This document shows, one piece after another, positions 17,304-26,262 of a stretch of 61,551 nt of DNA. Source of the DNA: Sulfurimonas sp. (GTDB lineage Bacteria; Campylobacterota; Campylobacteria; Campylobacterales; Sulfurimonadaceae). The notes under the pieces are model-generated. The model had not been told where the DNA came from. It made no database searches and saw only the letters and a list, made by a program, of their open reading frames with translations. The DNA lies in assembly GCA_026988315.1 (NCBI GenBank), contig JALSLJ010000035.1, positions 1-61,551 of the forward strand. Reading direction: 5' to 3'. Made by a program: the position numbers and the translations under genes. Position 1 is the first letter of the stretch. Every line of letters starts with the position of its first letter.

Positions 17304-18541
17304 ACAGATACCTTCTTAGAAACCTTTGCAAAACTTACATCTGTACTCAAAACAAAACAATCCCTACCGCTCTCTTTTGCTTCATAAAGCATCTTATCTG
17401 CTAGAGAGATGAGAGCATCATCATCAAGTGCGTCATCAGCTACACAACACACAACACCAATAGAGATAGTTACAAACTCATTAACCTTAGAGGTTTCATG
17501 CCTAATCTCTCTACCTCTGATAGCATCACAAATATTTTGAGCTAATTTAGCACTGTTAAGCTCATCTGTGTCAGTGAGTAAAACACCAAACTCTTCCCCG
17601 CCAAGCCTGAAAACAAAATCACTAGGGCGTTTGAGCGTATCTTTTAAAACTTTTGCAACAGATTTTAAAGCGAAGTCTCCCTCTATGTGACCGTATGTAT
17701 CGTTATATTGTTTAAAGAAGTCTATGTCTAACATCATAAAAGTTATATGGCATTTTGTTCTTTTAGCACGCTTAAGCTCTTTGTCGTAAATAAAGTTAAA
17801 ATACCTTCTGTTGTGCAGGGATGTAAGTGCATCTGTATAGGAAACATTTTCCAGTTTTTTATTTGCTCGTTTTAATTTTTTAGTTGTAATTTCGAGTTTT
17901 GTTTGATCTCTTTGTATGCTTGCAAACACATGGTAAGATATAAATAAAACAGCAATGATTATAGCGAGCAGTACAATACCAACTTCAAATAAGGTTGAAT
18001 TATATTTATTTAAAAATTGTTTTCTATCATATTTGGCAATTTCTATTTCGTATTGGATCATCTTTTTTATAATTGTATGCAGGTGAGTTATATATTTTGT
18101 TATTGAAACTATATTTATATCTTTCAAGTCTTTATTGTGCTGAAATACACTTGTAAAGTGTTTATTCGCATTTTCTATCTCAAGAGAAACATAATTTACA
18201 TATTCCAACTCTTCATCTCTTTTAAAATGAGATTCATATTGAGACCAATATTTGTTTATTTTTCTAATAGAACTTTGAACTTGAGTGTTGGCTTGATCGA
18301 AACTAATCTCTTTGTTTTTTATGTTGTAAAATGTAGTAGCAACTTTTCCATGATAGATTTGTAGTATTTCATTGAGCTCAGTCACAGGTACTAATGAACC
18401 AAAATATAAAGAGTCCACACTCTTTTTCATTGAGTTGATATTGATAGCACCCATGATACCAACGATAATAAGACCAATCGTTATGAGTATAAAAAGAAAA
18501 AATAGCTTACTTCTAAGCTTTAAAGCTTCAATGAATTGCAT
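17300..18541 (-). CDS. Membrane diguanylate cyclase with 4-helix-bundle sensor
   Basis: About 413 residues. A first membrane segment (LFFLFILITIGLIIVGIMGA) and a second near residue 190 flank a periplasmic four-helix-bundle region of the chemoreceptor type. A GGDEF domain follows with the active-site motif GGEEF in FRLGGEEFGVLL, so it should make cyclic di-GMP. The start at 18541 is supported by AGGGAG just upstream; the longer frame adds eight residues. It is transcribed divergently from the Crp/Fnr gene. Confidence 0.88.
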   Translation of the reverse strand: MQFIEALKLRSKLFFLFILITIGLIIVGIMGAININSMKKSVDSLYFGSLVPVTELNEILQIYHGKVATTFYNIKNKEISFDQANTQVQSSIRKINKYWSQYESHFKRDEELEYVNYVSLEIENANKHFTSVFQHNKDLKDINIVSITKYITHLHTIIKKMIQYEIEIAKYDRKQFLNKYNSTLFEVGIVLLAIIIAVLFISYHVFASIQRDQTKLEITTKKLKRANKKLENVSYTDALTSLHNRRYFNFIYDKELKRAKRTKCHITFMMLDIDFFKQYNDTYGHIEGDFALKSVAKVLKDTLKRPSDFVFRLGGEEFGVLLTDTDELNSAKLAQNICDAIRGREIRHETSKVNEFVTISIGVVCCVADDALDDDALISLADKMLYEAKESGRDCFVLSTDVSFAKVSKKVSV

Positions 18542-18648
18542 ATTGCTCCCTATGTTCAAAACCAAGTAGCAATTTATATGCCATTTTTTGCTAAAAAGTA
18601 ATATTATGATAAAATGTAAATAATATTTTTGACTCAGGACTTAACAAT

Positions 18649-18702
18649 ATGAAAATAATTGAAGAAGAATATATCGACTTACAGCTATTTTTGCAAACAT
18701 AA
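18649..18702 (+). CDS. Possible 17-aa leader peptide before the Crp/Fnr gene
   Basis: An ATG at 18649, preceded by CAGGAC, opens a 17-codon frame (MKIIEEEYIDLQLFLQT) that ends one base before the ATG of the Crp/Fnr regulator (TAATATG). The regulator itself has no visible ribosome-binding site, so translation could be coupled to this leader. It might also be chance. Confidence 0.3.
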   Translation: MKIIEEEYIDLQLFLQT

Positions 18703-18703
18703 T

Positions 18704-19375
18704 ATGATGGAAGAAAAGTTAAAGCATATAGAAAAGCTCAGTTTTTTTAAATCATTAAAGAGTGAGCAACTTGATATAATTATCAATATCTCAAATGTAG
18801 TAAAGTATCCTAAAGGTTCCATCCTTTATTACGAAAATGATTTTTTCAATAAAATTTTCTTTTTGGTTTCTGGTCTCTTAAAGGTCTATAAAATAGATAA
18901 GTTTGAGAATGAAATTTTTTTGTATCACATTTATGAAAACACCCTTATATCGGAGCTCACTACATTAGAAAGTGATACTGTTCACTGTTTTTCAAATTCT
19001 GAATTTATGGAAGAGAGCGTTGTTTTAGAGGTTGATTTCATAGAGTTAAAAAAACAATTTTTATCTAAAAACATACTCAATAATGAGTTTATCAATGAGA
19101 TACTATTAAAAACGCAACAGCTTCATTGCGTAGTAAATAGAGAATTGGTTTTTGATGCAACAGCAAAAGTTGCTTTTATGTTAAGTAACGATTTGGAGAT
19201 ATTTAACTCCCTTAAAAGACAGGAAGTCTCCTTTATGCTACATATCCAGCCAGAGACATTATCAAGAGTGCTAAAAAAATTAAAACGAAGCAATACAATA
19301 GAGATTAATCAATCATGTATTAGTATTTTAGATAAAGAAGCATTAAAAAGTATATATAAAGGTGTAGAGATATGA
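18704..19375 (+). CDS. Crp/Fnr-family regulator, probably of nitrate respiration
   Basis: About 223 residues with an N-terminal cyclic-nucleotide-binding fold (YPKGSILYYENDFFNKIFFLVSG near residue 30) and a C-terminal Crp-type winged helix (MLHIQPETLSRVLKKLKRSNTIEI). It lacks the N-terminal Cys cluster of Fnr, so it is not an oxygen-sensing Fe-S Fnr. In Wolinella, Crp/Fnr proteins called Nss govern nitrate and nitrogen-oxide responses; this gene lies 1.2 kb ahead of the nap operon, which has a Crp/Fnr-like palindrome. That link is inference. The start could also be the ATG at 18707. Confidence 0.85.
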   Translation: MMEEKLKHIEKLSFFKSLKSEQLDIIINISNVVKYPKGSILYYENDFFNKIFFLVSGLLKVYKIDKFENEIFLYHIYENTLISELTTLESDTVHCFSNSEFMEESVVLEVDFIELKKQFLSKNILNNEFINEILLKTQQLHCVVNRELVFDATAKVAFMLSNDLEIFNSLKRQEVSFMLHIQPETLSRVLKKLKRSNTIEINQSCISILDKEALKSIYKGVEI

Positions 19376-20382
19376 AAAAACCAAATAAGATTAGTACAAA
19401 AATTAAACTATTAGGTGCGTTGTTAATTGTTTTAATGTTAAGTGTTATCTCTACAACTATCTATCTAAATCAGCAAAATACAAAAGATGCTTTAATTGTC
19501 AATATAGTCGGTAAACAGAGAATGTTAACGCAAAAAATGGCTAAAAATGTATTTTATATACATTATAGTTCAAATAAAGACTTTTATGAATTAAATACAG
19601 CAATAGAAGAATTTATAAAAGGCTTAAATATTTTAAGGCATGGCTCACAAGATAAACAGATACCACCTGTCCCTACGCATAAAATCTCAGCACATTTATT
19701 TGAGGTAAATAAACTTTGGGATAAATTTTACGAGGATATTCAAAGCTTTAAACTCTTGACAAATTCAGATCTCAATAGAAAATATGAACTAGAGGAGATT
19801 GTAACTTCTATCTATAAGCAAAACACTATACTTTTAGATAGTGTAGATAAGCTTGTAACTATGTACACGGATCATAGTGAAGATAAAACAAACTTTATAA
19901 AAACATTTCAATTTGTATCAGGATTTATACTGCTTATTTTATTTATATATTCACTTTATCAATTAAGGACAATAGAATCCCATGTTGATGATTTTATGCA
20001 ATACTCCAAAATGCTTGCTAATGATGGTGATGTCACAAAACTAGAACCAATTAAAATTGAGGCAGAGAGCGAAATAGAATTAGTTGAAGTCAGTGATACT
20101 ATAAACTGCTTTATTAAAAAAATTAACTCTGCTGTTGATTATTCAAGTGAAGCATTACTACAGTCTCAACAAGCTTCACAAAAACTTGAAGAGTTAACAG
20201 ATGAGTTTGATACGATTTTAGATGAGTTAAAAGATGCTTCAGTTATCTCAAAACATCTCAATAATAGTGAGGATATTGTGATAGAATCTACTGAAGATTT
20301 GATTAATTCAACGAAGAGATTGCAAAACTTAAAGGAAGAATTGCAGATGCTTACAAAAACTTGTTTAAACACAAAAGCTTAG
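19372..20382 (+). CDS. PilJ/NIT-type membrane sensor without output domain
   Basis: A 336-residue protein with a membrane segment near residues 10-30 and another near 182-200. The periplasmic part has NIVGKQRMLTQKMAKNVF, the signature of the PilJ-type N-terminal domain related to the nitrate-binding P-box of NarX/NarQ. After the second segment comes only a HAMP-like and coiled-coil stretch; there is no kinase, GGDEF or chemoreceptor tip. Its start overlaps the Crp/Fnr stop (ATGA), and nap follows by 184 bases, so it may sense nitrate or nitrite and act through a partner. The ligand is inferred from the family. Confidence 0.75.
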   Translation: MKKPNKISTKIKLLGALLIVLMLSVISTTIYLNQQNTKDALIVNIVGKQRMLTQKMAKNVFYIHYSSNKDFYELNTAIEEFIKGLNILRHGSQDKQIPPVPTHKISAHLFEVNKLWDKFYEDIQSFKLLTNSDLNRKYELEEIVTSIYKQNTILLDSVDKLVTMYTDHSEDKTNFIKTFQFVSGFILLILFIYSLYQLRTIESHVDDFMQYSKMLANDGDVTKLEPIKIEAESEIELVEVSDTINCFIKKINSAVDYSSEALLQSQQASQKLEELTDEFDTILDELKDASVISKHLNNSEDIVIESTEDLINSTKRLQNLKEELQMLTKTCLNTKA

Positions 20383-20433
20383 TGCTACAAAAATCTACAT
20401 ATAAAATAAAACTTAATTATTTTTTTTAAACAT

Positions 20434-20475
20434 TTGACATAAGTCAAGGGTTTTAAATCTTCAAGCTGATACTAT
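20434..20475 (+). promoter_or_regulatory. Crp/Fnr-type palindrome and -10 box of the nap operon
   Basis: TTGACATAAGTCAA (20434-20447) is a perfect palindrome with the TTGAC-N4-GTCAA form of Crp/Fnr sites. A -10-like TACTAT lies at 20470-20475. If transcription starts near 20482, the palindrome is centred at about -41.5, the position of a class II activator site. The upstream Crp/Fnr protein is the obvious candidate to bind it. The start site is predicted. Confidence 0.6.
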
Positions 20476-20504
20476 AGACATTGTTAATGGACACCTTAAC
20501 AAAG

Positions 20505-20543
20505 TTGAAGAGAAGCAATTTTTGAAGTTGCTTGATTCTTCAA
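20505..20543 (+). promoter_or_regulatory. Stem-loop in the nap leader
   Basis: TTGAAGA (20505-20511) pairs with TCTTCAA (20537-20543), and AAGCAA (20513-20518) with TTGCTT (20528-20533), giving a 13-pair stem with a small internal loop. It ends about 14 bases before the napA ribosome-binding site (AGGAG), so it could affect mRNA stability or translation. Confidence 0.4.
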
Positions 20544-20565
20544 ACATTATCAAATAGGAGAAAAT

Positions 20566-23382
20566 ATGTCACTTTCAAGAAGAGAATTTCTTAAAAGTTC
20601 AGCGGCAGCATCTGCAGCAGCAGCGATAGGTATGAGTGTACCATCAGAGCTTGAAGCAGCGGCTAGTGAAGCTGAAGGTGGTTGGAGATGGGACAAGGCA
20701 GCTTGTCGTTTCTGTGGTACAGGTTGTGGTATCATGATGGCAACAAAAAACGGTAAAATTGTTGCTGTTAAAGGAGACCCTGCAGCTCCTGTAAATAGAG
20801 GTTTGAACTGTATTAAAGGTTATTTTAATGCAAAAATCATGTATGGTGCAGATAGACTTACTCAGCCTCTTTTGAGAGTTGATTCAAATGGAAATTTTGA
20901 TAAAAAAGGTAAATTTGCTCCAGTATCATGGGAAAGAGCTTTTGATGAGATGGAAGTAAATATCAAAAAAGCACTAAAAGAGAGTGGTCCTGAGGGCGTT
21001 GGTGTTTTTGCTTCTGGGCAGTACACAGTTATGGAAGGTTATGCAGCTCAAAAAATGATGAAAGGTGGATTCCGTTCAAACGCAATCGATCCAAATGCTC
21101 GTCACTGTATGGCATCTGCGGTTGTTGGTTTTTACCAAACTTTTGGTGTTGATGAACCATCTGGATGTTATGATGATATCGAGCTTACGGACACAGTCGT
21201 AGCTTGGGGATCAAATATGGCAGAGATGCATCCTATCCTTTGGTCTCGTGTAACTGATAGAAAACTCTCAGATCCAGATCGTGTAAAAGTTATTAGTATT
21301 CAAACTTATACTCATAGAACTTCTGATTTAGCGGATACTGAGATTATTTTCTCACCAAATACAGATACGGCGCTGTGGAATTATGTAGCGCGTGAAATTG
21401 TATATAATAACCCTGAGTCAATAGATTGGGATTTTATCAAGAAGCATATTATTTTTGCAGCAGGTCCTGTAAATATTGGTTATGGTATGAGAAGAAAGGG
21501 TGAAAAATCACTCAAGGATGGTAAATACTCAGCTAAAGAGATGGAGATCATTGATAAAGAGATGAAAACTACAGTTTCTGCAAAAGAAGCACCTGCTTTA
21601 GAACCATATGGTTACAAAGAGGGTGATACTATGAAACACACCCCTGGCACATTAGGTCACTGGGAAATCTCTTTTGAAGAGTATAAAAAATCTCTTGCTC
21701 CATATACATTAGATTATACAGCAAAAATTGTAAAAGGTGATCCTGATGAAAGTATTGAAAGTTTTAAAGCAAAACTTCAAGAACTAGCTGATTTATACAT
21801 TGAAAAAGATAGAAAAGTAGTATCTTTTTGGACTATGGGTATGAATCAACATACGCGTGGTACTTGGTGTAATACTTTATCTTATAATGTTCACTTTTTA
21901 CTAAATAAACAAGCTAAACCAGGTAATGGTGCATTTTCACTAACTGGTCAACCTTCTGCTTGTGGTACTGCTCGTGAAGTTGGTACATTTACACATAGAT
22001 TACCAGCCGATATGATGGTTAAAAACCCTAAGCATAGAAAAATTGTTGAGAATAAATGGAATGTTCCTGAGGGAACTTTAAATGGTGTTGGTAAACAACA
22101 CATCATGGCTATTCATAGAGGAATAGAAGATGGTCTTGTTAAATTTGCATGGGTAAATGTTTGTAATCCTTACCAAGACTCTGCATCTGCAACTCACTGG
22201 ATCAAAGCGGCTCGTGAGATGGATAACTTCATTGTTACCTCTGATGGATACCCTGGTATTTCAGCAAAAGTTTCTGACCTTATCTTACCATCAGCGATGA
22301 TGTATGAGAAATGGGGAGCTTACGGTAATGCTGAGCGTCGTACACAACACTGGAGACAACAAGTAATTCCAGTAGGTGATGCGATGAGTGATACTTGGCA
22401 ATGGGTTGAGCTTTCAAAAAGATTTACTGTTAAAGATGTGTGGGGTTCATACGCACCATCAGGACCAAGAAAAAAAGCACTTCCAAGTGTAATCGATAAA
22501 GCAATAGCAATGGGATACACTGAAGATACAACTATGTTTGATATTCTTTTTGCTAATGATACTGCTAAGTCTTATAAACTTGACCAAAATGACCCAATCC
22601 AAAAAGGGTATGATAACTCTGAGTGTTATGGTGATAGCAGAAATGTTGTTGGTTCAGACGGTAAAGTATTTGAGGGTTATGGTTTCTTTATTCATAAATA
22701 TCTGTTTGAAGAATATGCAGCATTTACTCGTGGACATGGTCATGACCTTGCACCATTTGATGTTTACCATAAAGTTCGTGGACTTAAATGGCCAGTTGTT
22801 GATGGTAAAGAGACTCAGTGGAGATTTAATGCTAAGTATGATCCATACGCAGCAAAAGCTACAAAAGAGAGTGGTAATTCACATGCATTCTATGGTACTT
22901 TAGCTAAAGCATTGCAACATGGTAGTTTAATGGGTAAAGATAAAGCTAGTAAAAAAACTGGTCTTAAAAATAAAGCCAAAATTTTTGCTCGTCCATATAT
23001 GGATCCACCAGAAATGCCAGATGCAGAGTATCCAATGTGGTTAAGTACAGGTCGTGTACTAGAGCACTGGCACTCAGGAACTATGACTATGCGTGTACCT
23101 GAACTCTATCGTGCAGTTCCAGAAGCTCTTTGTTATATGCATCCACAAGATGCGAAAGAAAAAGATCTTAAACAAGGTGCTTTATGTTGGGTTGAATCTC
23201 GTCGTGGTAAAGTAAAAGCGAGAGTTGAAACTCGTGGTAGAAATAGACCTTCTCGTGGTCTTGCGTATGTTCCATGGTTTGATGAGAAAGTATTTATCAA
23301 TAAAGTTTGTTTAGATGCAACATGTCCAATGTCAAAACAAACAGACTTTAAAAAATGTGCTGTAAAAATTTACAAAGCATAA
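20566..23382 (+). CDS. napA: Periplasmic nitrate reductase catalytic subunit NapA
   Basis: A 938-residue molybdoenzyme of the long Campylobacterota NapA type. It has a Tat signal (SRREFLKSS), an N-terminal [4Fe-4S] site ([12 protein letters not shown], with the fourth Cys in GLNCIKGYF) and the Mo-ligand Cys in [15 protein letters not shown] near residue 182. It binds bis-MGD and reduces nitrate to nitrite in the periplasm, taking electrons from NapB and quinol through NapGH. It heads the operon napAGHBFL-PAS-napD. No napC is present in the cluster, as is usual for this phylum. Confidence 0.97.
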   Translation: MSLSRREFLKSSAAASAAAAIGMSVPSELEAAASEAEGGWRWDKAACRFCGTGCGIMMATKNGKIVAVKGDPAAPVNRGLNCIKGYFNAKIMYGADRLTQPLLRVDSNGNFDKKGKFAPVSWERAFDEMEVNIKKALKESGPEGVGVFASGQYTVMEGYAAQKMMKGGFRSNAIDPNARHCMASAVVGFYQTFGVDEPSGCYDDIELTDTVVAWGSNMAEMHPILWSRVTDRKLSDPDRVKVISIQTYTHRTSDLADTEIIFSPNTDTALWNYVAREIVYNNPESIDWDFIKKHIIFAAGPVNIGYGMRRKGEKSLKDGKYSAKEMEIIDKEMKTTVSAKEAPALEPYGYKEGDTMKHTPGTLGHWEISFEEYKKSLAPYTLDYTAKIVKGDPDESIESFKAKLQELADLYIEKDRKVVSFWTMGMNQHTRGTWCNTLSYNVHFLLNKQAKPGNGAFSLTGQPSACGTAREVGTFTHRLPADMMVKNPKHRKIVENKWNVPEGTLNGVGKQHIMAIHRGIEDGLVKFAWVNVCNPYQDSASATHWIKAAREMDNFIVTSDGYPGISAKVSDLILPSAMMYEKWGAYGNAERRTQHWRQQVIPVGDAMSDTWQWVELSKRFTVKDVWGSYAPSGPRKKALPSVIDKAIAMGYTEDTTMFDILFANDTAKSYKLDQNDPIQKGYDNSECYGDSRNVVGSDGKVFEGYGFFIHKYLFEEYAAFTRGHGHDLAPFDVYHKVRGLKWPVVDGKETQWRFNAKYDPYAAKATKESGNSHAFYGTLAKALQHGSLMGKDKASKKTGLKNKAKIFARPYMDPPEMPDAEYPMWLSTGRVLEHWHSGTMTMRVPELYRAVPEALCYMHPQDAKEKDLKQGALCWVESRRGKVKARVETRGRNRPSRGLAYVPWFDEKVFINKVCLDATCPMSKQTDFKKCAVKIYKA

Positions 23383-23416
23383 AAAAACTAAATAAAAAGG
23401 CAAGGGAAGTATCGTT

Positions 23417-24238
23417 TTGAGCGAAAACAGACCTGAAATAAAAAAGAAAAAAAGAGAACCATTGAGTGATAGAAGGAAGTTTATTCTTAATATGGCAAGA
23501 GGCGTAGGTCTCGTAACGATGGGTGGATTTGTGTGGAGTGCTTATGTTGATGAAGTTACAGCTTCAACACTGCTCCTTCGACCACCTGGAGCTATAAAAG
23601 AGAAAGATTTCTTAAAAACATGTATCAAGTGTGGACTATGTGCTTTAGCTTGTCCATACGATACTCTATTACTTGCTAAACCAGGTGATAATAAACCTCT
23701 AGGAACACCGTATTTTATTCCTAGAGATATACCATGTTATATGTGTCCAGATATTCCTTGTGTACCTGTATGTCCTACAGGTGCTCTTGATGAAACTAGT
23801 GTAACGACAGATGGTGTGTTAGATATAAATATAGCTGACATGGGTCTTGCGATAGTTGATGATGAGAGCTGTATAGCTTTTTGGGGGATTCAGTGTGATG
23901 CTTGTTATAGAGCTTGCCCTCTTTTGGGAGAAGCAATAACAATTGAATATGAAAAAAATGCTAGAACTGGTAAACATGCTTTTATGAAGCCTATAGTGCA
24001 CAGTGATGCTTGTACTGGATGTGGATTGTGTGAAAGAGCGTGTGTAACTGAAAAACCAGCCATATTTGTACTTCCTCGTGAAACTGCAATGGGTAAAGCT
24101 GGTGACTACTATATCAAAGGTTGGGATAAAGAGGACGAAAAGCGCTTAGAAAATGCTGGAGAAATCAAAACAACAACTGAGATAAGTAAACAAAGTGCGA
24201 TGGATTCTTTAAATAGTGGTATGGAGGACTTATACTAA
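23417..24238 (+). CDS. napG: NapG ferredoxin-type protein of nitrate reductase
   Basis: A 273-residue periplasmic iron-sulfur protein with a Tat-like signal (DRRKFILNMARGVGLVTMGG) and four [4Fe-4S] Cys groups, starting with CIKCGLCALACP near residue 72 and ending with CTGCGLCERAC. With NapH it forms the quinol dehydrogenase that replaces NapC. The start is a TTG at 23417, with AAGGGAAG about 9 bases upstream. Its stop overlaps the napH start by one base. Confidence 0.95.
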   Translation: MSENRPEIKKKKREPLSDRRKFILNMARGVGLVTMGGFVWSAYVDEVTASTLLLRPPGAIKEKDFLKTCIKCGLCALACPYDTLLLAKPGDNKPLGTPYFIPRDIPCYMCPDIPCVPVCPTGALDETSVTTDGVLDINIADMGLAIVDDESCIAFWGIQCDACYRACPLLGEAITIEYEKNARTGKHAFMKPIVHSDACTGCGLCERACVTEKPAIFVLPRETAMGKAGDYYIKGWDKEDEKRLENAGEIKTTTEISKQSAMDSLNSGMEDLY

Positions 24239-25068
24239 TGGCAACATTATGGAATAGTTACAGGTACCTTGTTTTAAGAAGAGTGACGCAAATTGGTTTG
24301 CTGGTTCTGTATTTTGGAGCAAATGCTTGGGGATGGACTATCCTTATGGGAAATCTTAGTTCATCAAGATTTTTAGATTTTGTACCGATGAGTGATCCAT
24401 ATGCCGCATTACAGATGTTAGTGGCAGGTGCTGTTCTTGCAACAGATTTGCTTATAGGTGTAGCAGTTGTTACTGTATTTTATCTACTTATCGGCGGTCG
24501 TGCCTTTTGTAGTTGGGTTTGCCCTATAAATATGATAACAGATGCAGCAAATTTTCTAAGAAGAAAACTAGAAATTGATCGTATTCAAGGGTCTAAGCAA
24601 CCCGCATCTCGTAATATGAGATACTGGATTTTAGCTCTTAGTTTGATAATCTCAGCAATTATGGGATTAACAGCGTTTGAGTTTATATCACCAATATCTA
24701 TGGTTCATAGAGGTATTGTATTTGGTTTAGGTTTTGGTTGGGCAGCGATGCTTATAATTTTTCTTTTTGACCTATTTGTCCTAAAAAATGGATGGTGTGG
24801 ACATGTGTGTCCGCTCGGTGGATTTTATTCACTACTAGGCAAATTTAGTCTCATTAGAGTACAACACTATGAAGAAAATTGTACTTTATGTATGAAATGT
24901 AAAACTGTTTGTCCTGAGCATCAAGTGTTACATATGATAGGCAAGAAAAGTTTACCTGTACTTTCAGGTGAGTGTTCAAATTGTGCAAGATGTATAGAAG
25001 TATGTGATGATGATGCTTTGGGTTTTTCGATAAGAAATTTAGCAGAAAATAAAAAGACGGGAGAGTAA
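24238..25068 (+). CDS. napH: NapH membrane quinol dehydrogenase component
   Basis: A 276-residue membrane protein with four predicted helices, cytoplasmic Cys motifs in CSWVCPINM and CGHVCPLGG, and two C-terminal [4Fe-4S] motifs (CTLCMKCKTVCP and CSNCARCIEVC). It oxidises menaquinol together with NapG and passes electrons towards NapB/NapA. It is tightly packed between napG and napB. Confidence 0.95.
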   Translation: MATLWNSYRYLVLRRVTQIGLLVLYFGANAWGWTILMGNLSSSRFLDFVPMSDPYAALQMLVAGAVLATDLLIGVAVVTVFYLLIGGRAFCSWVCPINMITDAANFLRRKLEIDRIQGSKQPASRNMRYWILALSLIISAIMGLTAFEFISPISMVHRGIVFGLGFGWAAMLIIFLFDLFVLKNGWCGHVCPLGGFYSLLGKFSLIRVQHYEENCTLCMKCKTVCPEHQVLHMIGKKSLPVLSGECSNCARCIEVCDDDALGFSIRNLAENKKTGE

Positions 25069-25069
25069 A

Positions 25070-25762
25070 ATGAAAACAATAAGTAAAATAACGATTGGTT
25101 TAGCTGCTGCGGCACTACTAATTGTTGGTTGTGGTAGTGCAACTCCATCAGGAGAGCAGAAAGTTAAAGCTTCTGTAAGTGAAGAGTCATTAGGTTTAAG
25201 AACAACTGACCTTTATAGTGAAGAGAGCACTGTAGCCCCAAAAACAGAGTATAGAACAGCTGGAGCTGGATCAAGTACTAAGATAGCAAGAGCATTTCAA
25301 GATGCTCCACCAATGATTCCACATGATGTATCTGATTATCTTCCAATTACGATAAACAATAATGCATGTACTGGATGTCACATGCCAGAGGTAGCTCCAT
25401 CAGTTGGTGCAACAGCGATTCCTAAGTCTCACTTCTTAGATATGAGACCTAAGCACGAGTTTGATGGTAAAATGTTTACTAAAACTATCGACAATATGAA
25501 AAATGAAACTTCTGTTAAGAAAATAGATCATCTTTCAATGTCTAGATTTAATTGTTCACAGTGTCATGCTCCTCAGTCACAAGGTAATCTTGCAGTTGAG
25601 AATACATTTGAAGCTGCATACACCAGAGCTGATGGTGCGTTTAAATCAACTTGGGATGAAGTTGTTTATGATAGTTTAGATACTGTTGGTGGTTCAGCTG
25701 CTACAGTTACTGATGCAGACATTGCAAATGCAAACTCTGCTGCTGGTAGTCTAGATCATTAA
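25070..25762 (+). CDS. napB: NapB diheme cytochrome c, possibly a lipoprotein
   Basis: A 230-residue electron-transfer subunit with two heme motifs, CTGCH near residue 104 and CSQCH near 165, and nearby histidines for bis-His ligation. The signal peptide ends in LLIVGCGSA, which is a lipobox, so the mature protein may be lipid-anchored at Cys22 instead of being freely soluble. It is longer than typical NapB because of an N-terminal linker and a C-terminal Ala/Asp-rich tail. It passes electrons to NapA. Confidence 0.93.
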   Translation: MKTISKITIGLAAAALLIVGCGSATPSGEQKVKASVSEESLGLRTTDLYSEESTVAPKTEYRTAGAGSSTKIARAFQDAPPMIPHDVSDYLPITINNNACTGCHMPEVAPSVGATAIPKSHFLDMRPKHEFDGKMFTKTIDNMKNETSVKKIDHLSMSRFNCSQCHAPQSQGNLAVENTFEAAYTRADGAFKSTWDEVVYDSLDTVGGSAATVTDADIANANSAAGSLDH

Positions 25763-25764
25763 TA

Positions 25765-26262
25765 ATGGAGAGAAGAGAACTATTTAGTTCTCTTGCCTCA
25801 TCTCTAAAAGGTGCAGTCTCTGCACCCCAAGAGACGCAAGAGCGATTTTTAAGACCACCGTATAATAATGATGAATCTCTTTTTCATAATGAGTGTAGCA
25901 AGTGTGAAGCTAAATGCGCCGCTGTTTGTGAAGAAGAAATTATAAAAATAGCAAGTGATTCTACCCCTTATTTAGATTTTTCTCGCAGTGGATGTACATA
26001 CTGTGATGATTGTGCAAGAGCTTGTGAGTATGGGGTACTTATTTTAGAAGCTAAGAAGTTTATTGATGCTACTATCAGTATCAATAAATCAAGCTGTGTT
26101 AGCTGGAATGCAACTATGTGTTTTTCATGTAAAGATCCATGCTTAGATAATGCAATAGATTTTCAGGCAATGTTTATGCCTGAGATAAATGCAAAATGTA
26201 CATCATGTGGATTTTGCATAAGTAGGTGTCCAACATTGGCAATAGATCTAAAGGTGCTATAA
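25765..26262 (+). CDS. napF: NapF cytoplasmic ferredoxin-type protein
   Basis: A 165-residue protein with no signal peptide and four Cys groups for [4Fe-4S] clusters (CSKCEAKCAAVC, CTYCDDCARAC, CFSCKDPC, CTSCGFCISRCP). In other bacteria NapF interacts with NapA in the cytoplasm, probably helping to load or activate its cluster. It starts 2 bases after napB, and its stop shares a base with the napL ATG. Confidence 0.92.
   Translation: MERRELFSSLASSLKGAVSAPQETQERFLRPPYNNDESLFHNECSKCEAKCAAVCEEEIIKIASDSTPYLDFSRSGCTYCDDCARACEYGVLILEAKKFIDATISINKSSCVSWNATMCFSCKDPCLDNAIDFQAMFMPEINAKCTSCGFCISRCPTLAIDLKVL

Noticed and set aside
18659-18703. TTG start giving a 15-residue longer Crp/Fnr protein
   Set aside because: No ribosome-binding site precedes it, and the added residues do not resemble the family.
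22320-22903. Overlapping frames inside napA
   Set aside because: napA is uninterrupted and full-length; these frames only reflect its codon use.
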